Shown here piece after piece: positions 25,378 to 34,593 of a stretch of 64,000 nt of DNA (its first letter is position 1; each line of letters begins with the position of its first letter). The DNA is taken from contig NZ_OZ245832.1 in NCBI RefSeq assembly GCF_965228705.1, positions 1,240,001-1,304,000 on the forward strand, read 5' to 3'. The position numbers were made by a program, and so were the translations under genes. The notes under the pieces were generated by a model. It was not told the origin of the DNA. It worked only from the letters and a program-made list of their open reading frames with translations, and did no database searches. Source of the stretch: Croceimicrobium sp965228705. Its GTDB lineage: Bacteria; Bacteroidota; Bacteroidia; Flavobacteriales; Schleiferiaceae.

Positions 25378-25740
25378 TCAAGACTCATACTGCCCTGTAC
25401 TCAATAAAACCAAAGTACAGGCTTGCTCGTATTCAATTCCCGTTGCTTCCAACTTTTCATAAAATTCAGGATTCTCTGTTCCCGGATTAAAGATCACCCT
25501 GCGCGGTTTTAAACCCAGGATATAGTCATAGTAAACCGACTGATTTTTAGGTCCTACATACAAGCTTACCGTATCGATATCCTCATATTTTGGAAATCCG
25601 GCATCGATACTTCCAAAAGCATAAGTACTTTCGCGTAGACCCAAGGCTTCCGTCTCAAAACCATGCTCATGAAGCATCAGCAATGCTCGATTCGAATAGC
25701 GTTCCGGTTTGGGGCTTGCGCCGATGACTAATGTTCTCAT
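25378..25740 (-). CDS. CoA-binding protein (YccU-type)
   Basis: A 120-residue Rossmann-like single domain: LVIGASPKPERYSNRALLML at the start, and RVIFNPGTENPEFYEKLEATG near the end, as in the small CoA-binding family. Ligand binding is known for relatives, with no defined catalytic role. It runs minus strand between two plus-strand genes and its stop abuts the lipoprotein stop with no gap. Confidence 0.85.
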   Translation of the reverse strand: MRTLVIGASPKPERYSNRALLMLHEHGFETEALGLRESTYAFGSIDAGFPKYEDIDTVSLYVGPKNQSVYYDYILGLKPRRVIFNPGTENPEFYEKLEATGIEYEQACTLVLLSTGQYES

Positions 25741-25756
25741 GACCCTTTTTCTTAGC

Positions 25757-25764
25757 TAAATTTG
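25757..25764 (+). promoter_or_regulatory. Predicted -7 box for the ABC transporter operon
   Basis: TAAATTTG is an exact TAnnTTTG match ending only 5 bp before the ATG at 25770, so the transcript would be almost leaderless. Confidence 0.6.
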
Positions 25765-25769
25765 CTTTT

Positions 25770-26399
25770 ATGATTCTACAAAGTTCCGAACTAAAGTACT
25801 CCTACCCTACTACGGAGACTTTTAGTTTTCCTGACATCGGGATCAACAAGGGCGAAGCCGCGCTACTACTGGGTCCATCTGGTAGTGGTAAATCAACTTT
25901 ATTGCATTTATTAGCCGGTCTTCTATCCGCTCAAAGCGGCTCTGTAAGCATTAAGGGTACCGATCTAAAAAGCATGGGCGAACGAGAGAAGGAAAAATTT
26001 CGGGCCCAACATATTGGACTGGTTTTCCAAAGACCCTTCTTCTTACCCTATCTTAGTTTAGAAGAGAATCTTAAACTCAGTGCGCGCTATCAAGGAGCCA
26101 AAGCCGATCAGGAATGGATCAGGCATCTTTTTGATCAATTGCAGATTAGCCATCTCAAATCTAAAAAACCTGCCGACTGTAGTTTAGGTGAACAGCAAAG
26201 AGCATCCATAGCGCGATCACTTCTTCAAAAACCCGCCTTGATCCTGGCAGATGAACCCAGTTCTGCTTTAGACGACTCTAATGCCTCCAAGGTGGGGGAA
26301 CTCCTACTTTCGGTGGTAGATAATTTTGAAAGTGCCTTATTAGTGGTTACCCATGATCAACGATTAAAGGACCGAATCCCCAAAAGCTATTCCTTATGA
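25770..26399 (+). CDS. ABC transporter ATP-binding protein (LolD/MacB type)
   Basis: A 209-residue ATPase: Walker A LGPSGSGKSTLLHLLAG, Q-loop FQRPFF, signature CSLGEQQRASIAR (variant of LSGGQ) and Walker B LILADEPSSALD with switch His in VVTHDQ. It pairs with the FtsX-like permease that starts 4 bp before its stop. Neighbouring CFFCG-motif proteins suggest it is a ZrgB-like component of a metal-linked system. Confidence 0.9.
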   Translation: MILQSSELKYSYPTTETFSFPDIGINKGEAALLLGPSGSGKSTLLHLLAGLLSAQSGSVSIKGTDLKSMGEREKEKFRAQHIGLVFQRPFFLPYLSLEENLKLSARYQGAKADQEWIRHLFDQLQISHLKSKKPADCSLGEQQRASIARSLLQKPALILADEPSSALDDSNASKVGELLLSVVDNFESALLVVTHDQRLKDRIPKSYSL

Positions 26400-27565
26400 A
26401 TCAATGGAAAGCCGCATGGAAGAGCATTCGTTACCGAAGCTTACATCATAGCCTGAGTGTTATTCTCCTGGCCATCAGTACGGGATTAATCCTCCTATTG
26501 CTTAATAGCCGCAATAGTTTTGAGGACTCCTTTCGCAATAATATCAAGGGTATTGATATGGTGGTGGGAGCCAAAGGCAGTCCCCTGCAAATTATCTTGA
26601 GTAGTGTTTATCATATTGACCCGCCAACGGGAAACATTCCTCTGGACGAATACAAAAAATTAATCAAGCACCCCTTGATCGAAGCGGCAGTACCACTGTC
26701 CTATGGCGATAATTTTCGTTCATGGCGCATCGTGGGCACCGATAGTAATTATGCGCATTGGTATTCCATGCAATTAGCGGAAGGACGCGGTTTTCAAAAA
26801 TCTATGGAGGTGGTCCTGGGATCTGCGGTGGCGGAAGCAACCGGATTACAAGTCGGAGATACTTTTGAAGGTTCCCATGGACTTAATCAAGAAGCTGAAG
26901 AACATCACCATCACCCTTTTAAAGTAGTGGGTATTTATCAAGCTAGCGGCACGGTACTCGACGAACTGATCCTCTGCCCCACGGCTTCATTATGGGATGT
27001 GCATGAGCATGCTGAAGGTCCCAAAGAGATTACCGCCGCTTTAATTCGTTTTAAAAGCCCGATGGCCAATATTATGTTGCCACGGATGGTCAATGAAAAA
27101 ACGCCCATGCAAGCGGCTTTGCCTGCCATAGAGGTAAATCGTCTTTTTAGCCTGGCTGATTCTTTTGTGCAATTCCTTAATATTTTGGCCTACCTCCTTA
27201 TTGGAATTGCGGCGCTCTCCGTATTCCTGGCTTTATTCCAAGGACTTAAAGATGATGAACCCCAGTTTGCCTTTCTTCGTGCCATTGGCAGCCCACCCTC
27301 GCGCATTCTAAAGTTCATCTTAGTCAAAGGATTGATCATTGGATTAATCTCCTATGCTCTGGCTCTTATCCTCAATATCATTGCCTTCCAATTTATTGGA
27401 AGCTTAGTAAGCCCGGCCTATCAATTATCTAGCTCGGAGGTCCTATTTAATTGGAACAGCATATACACCTTAGCTGCCTTAATTGGCGTAGTAATTTTCG
27501 CTTCGGTATTACCAGCCTGGCATGCTTATCGCATCAACATTATTAAAACTCTGGCACATGCCTAA
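26396..27565 (+). CDS. FtsX/MacB-type ABC permease with His-rich loop
   Basis: A 389-residue inner-membrane protein with one N-terminal helix (about 18-38), a large periplasmic domain and three C-terminal helices. The segment VVGAKGSPLQIILSSVYHID recalls permeases found beside DUF3299-like genes. The periplasmic loop has EEHHHHPFKVVG (near residue 163-174), a likely metal-binding stretch. With the ATPase before it and two CFFCG proteins after it, the locus resembles zinc-regulated zrg clusters. The transported substrate is inferred, not shown. Confidence 0.85.
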   Translation: MNQWKAAWKSIRYRSLHHSLSVILLAISTGLILLLLNSRNSFEDSFRNNIKGIDMVVGAKGSPLQIILSSVYHIDPPTGNIPLDEYKKLIKHPLIEAAVPLSYGDNFRSWRIVGTDSNYAHWYSMQLAEGRGFQKSMEVVLGSAVAEATGLQVGDTFEGSHGLNQEAEEHHHHPFKVVGIYQASGTVLDELILCPTASLWDVHEHAEGPKEITAALIRFKSPMANIMLPRMVNEKTPMQAALPAIEVNRLFSLADSFVQFLNILAYLLIGIAALSVFLALFQGLKDDEPQFAFLRAIGSPPSRILKFILVKGLIIGLISYALALILNIIAFQFIGSLVSPAYQLSSSEVLFNWNSIYTLAALIGVVIFASVLPAWHAYRINIIKTLAHA

Positions 27566-27980
27566 GTATCTCATTCTGGCGCTTAGCCTCTTTTTTGGAT
27601 TTAATGTTCTGGCTCAAAAAAATCTAGCCTGGCCGGTTTTAGCCATGACTAATTACAGTCAAGATCCAGCCACTGGACTTTATAGCCCTCAGTTTCCTAA
27701 AATCCTGGAAGATCAATTCGAAGGACAGGAGGTCATAATTGCCGGCTACCTTATTCCAGTGGATGTAGAAGCAAACACCTATGCTCTTAGTAAAAATCCT
27801 TTTAGCTCCTGTTTCTTCTGCGGGAATGCCGGTCCGGAAACGGTAATCGAACTTAAGTTCAGCGCTGACCCCGGACGATTTGCAACAGACAAATACTTAC
27901 CTATCAAAGGAACCTTGAAGCTTAATCGCAATGGATCAGGGCTCTTCTTTACCCTCGAAAACGCTGAAATATCCGGATAA
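27558..27980 (+). CDS. Small secreted CFFCG-motif protein (DUF3299-like), copy 1
   Basis: A 140-residue exported protein with a signal peptide (1-17). The core reads GYLIPVDVEANTYALSKNP, then SSCFFCGNAGPE and KGTLKLN. Start 27558 (MPKYLI) gives an 8-bp overlap with the permease; a longer TTG start adds 12 unlikely residues. The Cys pair may bind metal or form a disulphide. It is homologous to the next gene, so this is a tandem duplication in the transporter operon. Confidence 0.8.
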   Translation: MPKYLILALSLFFGFNVLAQKNLAWPVLAMTNYSQDPATGLYSPQFPKILEDQFEGQEVIIAGYLIPVDVEANTYALSKNPFSSCFFCGNAGPETVIELKFSADPGRFATDKYLPIKGTLKLNRNGSGLFFTLENAEISG

Positions 27981-28420
27981 TGAAAAAGCTATTAATCCTA
28001 GTATTCTGTTTAAGTGGCTGGGGCCTGATGGCTCAAAGTGAAGCTAAAGTCATTGATTGGAAACTATTAGCCAAAGTGGAATTTATAGACCAGTATTTCG
28101 AGGATTTTGAAGCCTGGTATCTGGTCCCCGACTTTAGTGATGAAGTCGAGAAATTGAATGGCAAAAAGGTGTTAATCAAAGGCTATGTAATCCCCTTGGA
28201 TGTGGACGGCGGTAAATACGCCTTGTCAGCTTACCCTTTCAGCGCCTGTTTCTTTTGTGGCGGAGCCGGACCAGAAAGCGTGATGAGCCTGCATTTCGCC
28301 GAAAAGCCCCCACGCCTCGAAACCGATGACTATCTCAATTTTGTGGGTACTTTAAAACTCAATAAATCTGATGTGGAAGACTTCAATTACATCCTGGTAG
28401 ATTGTAAATTGATGGAATGA
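27980..28420 (+). CDS. Small secreted CFFCG-motif protein (DUF3299-like), copy 2
   Basis: A 146-residue exported protein with signal peptide (1-18). It shares GYVIPLDVDGGKYALSAYP, SACFFCGGAGPE and GTLKLN with its upstream neighbour but differs elsewhere, so it is an old duplicate. It starts at the final base of that gene (TAATG) and overlaps the hydrolase as ATGA. Probable periplasmic partner of the ABC transporter. Confidence 0.8.
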   Translation: MKKLLILVFCLSGWGLMAQSEAKVIDWKLLAKVEFIDQYFEDFEAWYLVPDFSDEVEKLNGKKVLIKGYVIPLDVDGGKYALSAYPFSACFFCGGAGPESVMSLHFAEKPPRLETDDYLNFVGTLKLNKSDVEDFNYILVDCKLME

Positions 28421-29556
28421 AAAAAGGTCTCCTCATCAGTGCTCTCATTGTGGGCTTATTAACGGCATTTTACTTTGCCGGCCCCCGTCCTGAAGCCATA
28501 AGCCTCGACCCTTCCTTCCCTGAAATTGAAGAGTCTTTAAGTGAACTTGAACCTTATTTAGCCCGACGCGAATCCGCTTTTGTACTTCGAAAAGACAATG
28601 AGGCCCGTATCCTTTGGGCCGACAGCATTCGGCAAACCAAATGGGTAGTTCTCTATTTACATGGCTTTTCTGCCAGTCAAGGTGAAGGCGCTCCCCTCCA
28701 TCAGCATATAGCTGAAAAGCTTGGTGCTAATTTACTTTTAGCAAGATTGGCCGGACACGGATACCAAAAGAATCAATTAGGCGAATACACTGCCACTGGT
28801 GCCTGGGAGGATGCCAAAGAATATCTGGCTTTGGCCGAAAAAATGGGACAGAAAGTCTTAATCATGGGTACCAGTACGGGCTGCAGTTATGCCTTAAATC
28901 TTGCTGCCGAATTCCCCGAAAAGGTAGCAGGCCTGATCAATCTATCCCCCAATATCCGCGTTAAGGACCCCAATGCCCTGCTTTTAGATGATCCTTGGGG
29001 GGAGCAAATTGCCCATTTGGTATTAGGCGAAAAACGCCGGGTAGTTTCCGACTCCGTAGGGCACGCCCTCTACTGGGACACCCTTTATACCGTGCATGCC
29101 TTAGTAGAATTGGAAAACCTCTTGGAAAGTACCCTTATCCCCGAAACCTTCGCCAAGGTGAAACAACCGGTATTAAATCTCTGCTATTATAAGTCAGATA
29201 CTGAGCAAGATCCGGTGGTTTCGGTAGAAAAAATTGAATGGATGCATGCCCTTTTAGGTACAGCAGTAAATCAAAAGAGACTGGTAAAACTAGATAAGGT
29301 TGGCAACCATGTATTGGGCTCTCCAATTAAATCCAAAGACGTTCCGGGTACCGAAAAAGCGATCACGAAATTCCTCAATGAAATTCTATTAAGCGAAAAT
29401 TTGTTTTCGTGTACCGCTATTCTCTGCAATCCACTACTTTTGTGCTTTGATGAATTTTGGCTTTCCTCAATTCTTTTGGGCACTGTTCGCCCTGAGCATA
29501 CCGCTGCTCATCCACCTCTTCAATTTACGAAGACCAAAAACCGTTTTCTTTTCTAA
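28417..29556 (+). CDS. Alpha/beta hydrolase with unusual C-terminal run-on
   Basis: A hydrolase with an N-terminal membrane anchor (about 4-22), LYLHGFSAS oxyanion loop, nucleophile in MGTSTGCSYAL, an acid candidate in YYKSDTEQDPV and the catalytic His in VGNHVLGSP. The natural domain ends near FLNEILLS. The frame then runs on for about 50 residues that overlap the next gene's first 107 bp in another frame and contain its promoter. A TAA in the next frame lies just after NEIL, so a one-base shift could explain the extension. Confidence 0.78.
   Translation: MKKGLLISALIVGLLTAFYFAGPRPEAISLDPSFPEIEESLSELEPYLARRESAFVLRKDNEARILWADSIRQTKWVVLYLHGFSASQGEGAPLHQHIAEKLGANLLLARLAGHGYQKNQLGEYTATGAWEDAKEYLALAEKMGQKVLIMGTSTGCSYALNLAAEFPEKVAGLINLSPNIRVKDPNALLLDDPWGEQIAHLVLGEKRRVVSDSVGHALYWDTLYTVHALVELENLLESTLIPETFAKVKQPVLNLCYYKSDTEQDPVVSVEKIEWMHALLGTAVNQKRLVKLDKVGNHVLGSPIKSKDVPGTEKAITKFLNEILLSENLFSCTAILCNPLLLCFDEFWLSSILLGTVRPEHTAAHPPLQFTKTKNRFLF
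29435..29442 (+). promoter_or_regulatory. Predicted internal -7 box for the BatA-domain gene
   Basis: TACTTTTG is an exact TAnnTTTG match ending 7 bp before the ATG at 29450. It lies inside the extended hydrolase frame, implying that the hydrolase coding region really ends earlier. Confidence 0.55.
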
Positions 29557-31462
29557 CACTCGCTTTTTAAAGCAATTAGAAGAACAGCGTAAATCGGTTA
29601 AACGTCTGCGCTATTGGCTTATCCTACTTATGCGCGGTTTAGCTTTGGCTGCTTTGGTCACTGCCTTTACCCTTCCTTATTCAAATACCACCGCTGAAGC
29701 CAGTGCTCAAAAAAAGCAGTATCTGCATCTGTATGTGGACAATTCCCTTAGCATGAAAAGGGATGGCAGTAAGGGGCCTCTACTAAATCAAGCTCGACTT
29801 TTTAGCTCTCAGTTTTTAGCTTCTTTGGGTGATGAAATCGAAGTTCAAATTCTTAGCAATGATTTTGACAGTCGTTATCAACGCTATTATCCGGCATCAG
29901 AGGCCAAAGAATTGGCGGAGCAATTAGACTATAGCTCCGAATTCCGCAGTTTAGAGGAAGTACTTAACCGCATTCGAAACCTCAGCATCCAAAATCCTGA
30001 AGCTCAACATCAAATCTTATTGCTCAGTGATTTCCAGGCCGGAATCTTAAATACCGAAGCTTTCGAAAGCGCTGCAAATGAAGAAGTTAAATTACTGGCA
30101 CTAAGCAGCGAAAGTGGCCTGAACAATGCCTCAATCGACTCACTCACTTTTAAAGCCCCGGTCTTTGTTCCTGGTTTAGTGCAGGATATGGAAGTTTTCC
30201 TGCACAATTATTCTCAGGAAAAACTAAGCGGTATTAGCCTGGAATTTTGGTTGAATGACACCCTTCAAAATGCTCGAATTGTTGATCTCGAAGCTCAGCA
30301 GAGTACGGCCTTCCCAATAAGCTTCATCCCCCAAAAACCGGGTGCCTACCAGGGAAAGATTAGCATCTCCAAAGGAGAGCCCAGCTTTGATAACCAGTTT
30401 TACTTTAGCTTTCAAACCCTGGGGAAACAGAAAGTATATTATCTCTCCGAAAAGGAGAAGTCCGAACTACCACTCAACATTTTCCGCGATCCCTATTTCG
30501 AATTGAAGAAGAGCAGCCTTCAAGATTTAGATTACGATTACTTAGCGGAGGCCCGTCTGATTATAGTAGAAAGTAATCAAAACATCAGCGAAAGCTTAAA
30601 ACAGCGATTGGAGGAACATCTGCAAAAGGGTAAAAACATCTGGTTCTTCCCCGGCAAGGATATTGCCGTTTATCAATCGCAGTTGCAAAGCCTGGGTATT
30701 AAAATTGCCGGGCAATGGATTCAGGATAGCCTAATGGCCCAAAGCCTGAATGCAAACGATCCCTATCTGGAAAACACTTTTATCGAAAGTCGGCAAGCCC
30801 CCCTACTTCCTTTTTCGAAAACCCATGTTCTTAGTGAAGATGGTAGTTCCATTGCTCTTTTAAGTTTCTCGAAAAACCGCTCCTTATTGGCGCGTAAACC
30901 AATGGGGAAAGGACAAGTTTTCTATGCCTTAAGTAGCCTTGATCCGGAACAAAGTAATTTGGCGGGGCATCCACTAATAATTCCACTTTTAGCCAATGCT
31001 TCTTTTTATGTGGGAGGAAAAGCCAAGCCTTATGTGCATGCCGGTAATGCAAGTGATTATCAAATTATTGAGGCTAATCAAGTAGAAGAAGCCTTAAAGA
31101 TTGTGACTAAAGATGGTGAGCTTATTCCCTACCAGAGCTTTCAAAATGATCATTATGAACTGCGCTTAGGTTCCCAAAATTTAGAAGCCGGTAATTACCC
31201 CCTTATCAGAGATCAAGAAAATATCGCTTACTTCTCCGTTAATCTGGATTCAAGGGAAAGCCTTATGCAGGCTTCAAAGCTCAAGCTCAACGAACTTTTT
31301 AAGCCTGAAGCACAAATTATTGACCCTTCCTCCAATCAAGAACAAGCCCAGCTCAAAGCCAGCATCCTCATGGAAAATACCGCCCTCTGGCCCTGGTTTG
31401 TGTTGCTTACCCTATTATTTCTTTTTCTTGAAATGTTATTCTTAAAGTCAGGCCGAAGATGA
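29450..31462 (+). CDS. BatA-domain / VWA-like membrane protein
   Basis: A 670-residue membrane protein starting with a BatA N-terminal region: FPQFFWALFALSIPLLIHLFN helix, then RRPKTVFFSNTRFL and a second helix near 55-75. A VWA-like domain follows with VDNSLSM (MIDAS-type DxSxS) near 98, then a long beta-rich periplasmic region and a C-terminal helix (WPWFVLLTLLFLFLEML). Related proteins occur in Bacteroidota aerotolerance-type clusters, though here no MoxR ATPase is nearby. ATG 29450 is preferred over TTG 29447. Confidence 0.85.
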   Translation: MNFGFPQFFWALFALSIPLLIHLFNLRRPKTVFFSNTRFLKQLEEQRKSVKRLRYWLILLMRGLALAALVTAFTLPYSNTTAEASAQKKQYLHLYVDNSLSMKRDGSKGPLLNQARLFSSQFLASLGDEIEVQILSNDFDSRYQRYYPASEAKELAEQLDYSSEFRSLEEVLNRIRNLSIQNPEAQHQILLLSDFQAGILNTEAFESAANEEVKLLALSSESGLNNASIDSLTFKAPVFVPGLVQDMEVFLHNYSQEKLSGISLEFWLNDTLQNARIVDLEAQQSTAFPISFIPQKPGAYQGKISISKGEPSFDNQFYFSFQTLGKQKVYYLSEKEKSELPLNIFRDPYFELKKSSLQDLDYDYLAEARLIIVESNQNISESLKQRLEEHLQKGKNIWFFPGKDIAVYQSQLQSLGIKIAGQWIQDSLMAQSLNANDPYLENTFIESRQAPLLPFSKTHVLSEDGSSIALLSFSKNRSLLARKPMGKGQVFYALSSLDPEQSNLAGHPLIIPLLANASFYVGGKAKPYVHAGNASDYQIIEANQVEEALKIVTKDGELIPYQSFQNDHYELRLGSQNLEAGNYPLIRDQENIAYFSVNLDSRESLMQASKLKLNELFKPEAQIIDPSSNQEQAQLKASILMENTALWPWFVLLTLLFLFLEMLFLKSGRR

Positions 31463-32742
31463 ACCAAGCCACCTACCTCCTAAAAAATGTAAGGATCCTC
31501 GATCCTGCTTCTGCCCACCATCAGGAAGTACTGGATGTACTTTTAAAAGAGGGGAAAATCGCTGCGCTGGGATCTAATCTCCAAGATCCGGCAGCCGAAT
31601 TAATTGAAGGTGAAAATTTGCATTTAAGTCCGGGTTGGGTAGAGCTTAGAGCCAACTTTAATGATCCGGGAAATGAAGACCGGGAAACCCTACAAAGTGG
31701 TGCCGCAGCAGCCCAATGGGGAGGTTTTACCGCCGTGGCTTTGTCTCCGCAAACCGATCCGGTAGTGGATACTAAATCGGCAGTTGAATACCTGCGCTCC
31801 CATTCAAGGAATAGCCCCGTAGAGTTTTTACCCATTGCGGCCTTTAGTAAGGGGCTCAAAGGAGAGGAACTGAGCGAAATGTACGATATGCGCGAAGCCG
31901 GCGCCCTGGCTTTTAGTCATGGAACCAAAGCCGTGAGCAATGCAGCCCTTATGCGCCTGGCCCTGCTTTATCATCGTGAGTTACCCGGTGCCCTGCAAGT
32001 TTTATCCTTCGACACAGCTATAACAGCAGGTGGTCAAATGCACGAAGGCAGCAAAAGCACCTGGTTGGGCTTAAAAGGCATTCCAGAATTAGCGGAAAGC
32101 CTAAGCATGGCCCGTGATATTTCTCTGGCTGAATATACCGGCAGTGCCATTCACTTTCAGGGAGTGAGCAGTAAAATTGGTGTAGATTTAATTCGTCAGG
32201 CTCAAGCCAAAGGATTGAAAGTAAGTGGTGATGTAAACCTCTTCAATTTGGTTTGGACCGATGAAGCCTTAGAACAATATGATAGTAATCTAAAACTCTA
32301 TCCACCCTTAAGATCTGAGGAAGATCGTCAGGCCTTGATAGCCGCTTTAAAAGATGGAATTTTAAAAGGCATTGCCAGCGATCACCGACCTCGCACCATC
32401 GAAGAAAAGCGCTGCGAATTTGACCTGGCTCAATTTGGTGCCGCCAGCTTAGAAGGCAGTTTTGCTTTGCTTAACACCGAATTAGGAAGCGAATTGGGAT
32501 TGGAAAAAATAATCCAGTGCCTAAGTCGCGAAAACCGTGAAATCATCAATTACCAAAGCGAAAGAAGCATTGCTGAGGGGAGCGAAATGGACCTAACTTT
32601 ATTCGATCCTGAAATGCAGTGGAATTGGAAGGACCATCGCAAAAGAAGCAAGGCAGCAAACTATCCTTTTGTAGATTATACCTTTAAAGGCAAGGCCCTG
32701 GCTACCTACCAAAAGGGCCAGTGGCATACTATTTCAGAATGA
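31459..32742 (+). CDS. Dihydroorotase-like protein without metal-binding His pair (likely non-catalytic)
   Basis: A 427-residue amidohydrolase-fold protein similar to PyrC/PyrX. The expected DxHxH of active enzymes is replaced by ELRANFNDPG (residues about 62-71), so both His and the substrate Arg are gone. The later IHFQGVSS replaces the usual zinc-binding HVS region, while SDHRPR keeps the Asp of the final motif. Such proteins, for example PyrC-like partners of ATCase, are structural. It sits between the BatA gene and glycosyltransferases with ATGA overlaps, away from other pyrimidine genes. Confidence 0.82.
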   Translation: MNQATYLLKNVRILDPASAHHQEVLDVLLKEGKIAALGSNLQDPAAELIEGENLHLSPGWVELRANFNDPGNEDRETLQSGAAAAQWGGFTAVALSPQTDPVVDTKSAVEYLRSHSRNSPVEFLPIAAFSKGLKGEELSEMYDMREAGALAFSHGTKAVSNAALMRLALLYHRELPGALQVLSFDTAITAGGQMHEGSKSTWLGLKGIPELAESLSMARDISLAEYTGSAIHFQGVSSKIGVDLIRQAQAKGLKVSGDVNLFNLVWTDEALEQYDSNLKLYPPLRSEEDRQALIAALKDGILKGIASDHRPRTIEEKRCEFDLAQFGAASLEGSFALLNTELGSELGLEKIIQCLSRENREIINYQSERSIAEGSEMDLTLFDPEMQWNWKDHRKRSKAANYPFVDYTFKGKALATYQKGQWHTISE

Positions 32743-33848
32743 TCATCGGATACGAAGCAAAGCGCATTTACCACAATCACAGTGGCCTGGGTAACTATGG
32801 TCGCAACTTAATTCGTGCCCTTGCTGCTGATTATCCAGATACTGAATTTCGCCTTTACAATCCCTGGCCGGGCAGCATTGCCTTCGAGGCAGGCAGCAAT
32901 GTAATTGAACAATTACCTGCGCAAAAATCAAAGCTCTATGCTCAACTTTGGCGCCGCCTCTTTATCAGCAAACAGGCCAAAAAAGAGGGCGTTGAAATCT
33001 TCCATGGCCTTTCGGCTGAATTGCCACAGGGACTATCCCGCCATGGAATTAAATCCATCGTCAGCATCCATGACTTAATATTCCTGCGCTATCCACAGCT
33101 CTATAAAGCCATTGATCGCAAAATCTACAAGCGCAAGGCTCTGGCCGCCTGCCAAAGAGCAAATTTAGTAGTGGCCATTAGTCAACAAACACGTCAAGAT
33201 TTAATCCAACTTTTAGGTATTAGTCCGGATAAGATTAAAGTGATAGGTCAAGGATGTGCCCCCGAATTTTGGGAAGATCATCAGGATTTAGGAGAAGCCC
33301 TCCTTCAAAGGGAAGCCCTTCCCGATCGCTTTGGTCTCTTTGTCGGAACCCTCGAGCCTCGGAAAAACCCGGTGGCACTGGCTCAGGCATGCCTGGCAGA
33401 GAAAATTCCCTTGGTATTGGTAGGGCGACCTAAAAAATATTGGATCGATTTTTACAATAGCCTTTCGGCAGAAGAAAAAAAGCTCATTCGCCCTATAAAA
33501 GTGGGGCCCAATGCCGAATTAGCCGGTCTCTATCAAAAGGCCACCTTTATGGCTTATCCCTCCAATTTTGAAGGATTTGGCATTCCTCTGGTAGAAGCAA
33601 TGGCCTCTAATACAGCTTTAATAAGTAGTGCGAACTCGGCCTTAAAAGAAGTGGCCGGCCCAGGAACTATCCTGCTTAAAGAAAATAGCCCTGAGCAAAT
33701 AAGAAAGGCCATTCGTAAATTCTGGGAGAATGAAGACTTCCGTCAAAAATCCATTAAACAGAACCGTAATTTTGTTACCCAGTTTAAAGATCAGGTAATT
33801 GCCCGTCAGTGGATGGACACCTACCGCGAACTTGCAGGACATGATTAA
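32739..33848 (+). CDS. Glycosyltransferase family 4 (GT-B)
   Basis: A 369-residue sugar transferase. The N-terminal half has YEAKRIYHNHSGLGNYGRNL; the C-terminal half has FVGTLEPRKNPVALAQA, YPSNFEGFGIPLVEAMASN with the family's Glu pair, and a final helix. Start 32739 (MIIGYE) overlaps the upstream stop as ATGA. It probably builds surface polysaccharide or lipopolysaccharide with the two following transferases. Confidence 0.9.
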   Translation: MIIGYEAKRIYHNHSGLGNYGRNLIRALAADYPDTEFRLYNPWPGSIAFEAGSNVIEQLPAQKSKLYAQLWRRLFISKQAKKEGVEIFHGLSAELPQGLSRHGIKSIVSIHDLIFLRYPQLYKAIDRKIYKRKALAACQRANLVVAISQQTRQDLIQLLGISPDKIKVIGQGCAPEFWEDHQDLGEALLQREALPDRFGLFVGTLEPRKNPVALAQACLAEKIPLVLVGRPKKYWIDFYNSLSAEEKKLIRPIKVGPNAELAGLYQKATFMAYPSNFEGFGIPLVEAMASNTALISSANSALKEVAGPGTILLKENSPEQIRKAIRKFWENEDFRQKSIKQNRNFVTQFKDQVIARQWMDTYRELAGHD

Positions 33849-34593
33849 AATTTCGGCGGTCATTATCACCTACAACGAGGAAAAGAATATTGCTCGTTGC
33901 CTGGCTTCTTTGCAAAAGGTAGCTGATGATATCGTGGTGGTAGATTCCTTTAGTTCGGATCGCACCGAAGAACTGGTTAAGGCCGCAGGTGCTCGTTTTG
34001 TACCTCATGCTTTTGAAGGGCATATACAACAAAAGAATTGGGCCATTTCTCAAGCAAAATATCCGCATGTTCTTTCCCTGGATGCAGATGAAGCCCTGGA
34101 CGAAGAACTGGAAGCGGCAATTTTAGCCCTCAAAGAAAACTGGACGGCTGACGGATATCGCTTAAATCGCCTCACCAATTATTGTGGCAAATGGATACGC
34201 CATGGGCTTTGGTATCCCGATCGGAAATTACGCCTTTGGGACAGCCGCAAAGGCGCTTGGGGCGGGCAAAACCCTCATGATACCTTTATCATGGAAAAGG
34301 GATCCGTGATTCAGGAATTGCCGGGTCACTTGCTCCATTACAGCATCTATTCTTTCGAAGAGCATATCGCCCAAATTCGAAAGTTCACTGATATTTCCTC
34401 CAAAGCAGCTTTTGATAATGGAAAGCGCTCCAACTACTTCAAATTGCTCTTCTCCCCTTTTTTGAAATTCATACGAGCTTATGTATTCCGCCTGGGCTTT
34501 TTAGATGGTAAGGAAGGCTGGATGATTGCGCGCTGGAGTGCCCATGCCACTTATCTTAAGTACCGGAAGCTCATGAAATTGCAGCAGTCCTGA
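33841..34593 (+). CDS. Glycosyltransferase family 2 (WaaE/KdtX-like)
   Basis: A 250-residue GT-A transferase. It has SAVIITYNEEKNIARCL, VVDSFSSDRT, LSLDADEALDEEL (Asp pair) and a C-terminal part (WIRHGLWYPDRKLRLW) typical of the lipopolysaccharide core beta-glucosyltransferase WaaE/KdtX group. The start at 33841 overlaps the preceding gene by 8 bp. Confidence 0.9.
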   Translation: MIKISAVIITYNEEKNIARCLASLQKVADDIVVVDSFSSDRTEELVKAAGARFVPHAFEGHIQQKNWAISQAKYPHVLSLDADEALDEELEAAILALKENWTADGYRLNRLTNYCGKWIRHGLWYPDRKLRLWDSRKGAWGGQNPHDTFIMEKGSVIQELPGHLLHYSIYSFEEHIAQIRKFTDISSKAAFDNGKRSNYFKLLFSPFLKFIRAYVFRLGFLDGKEGWMIARWSAHATYLKYRKLMKLQQS

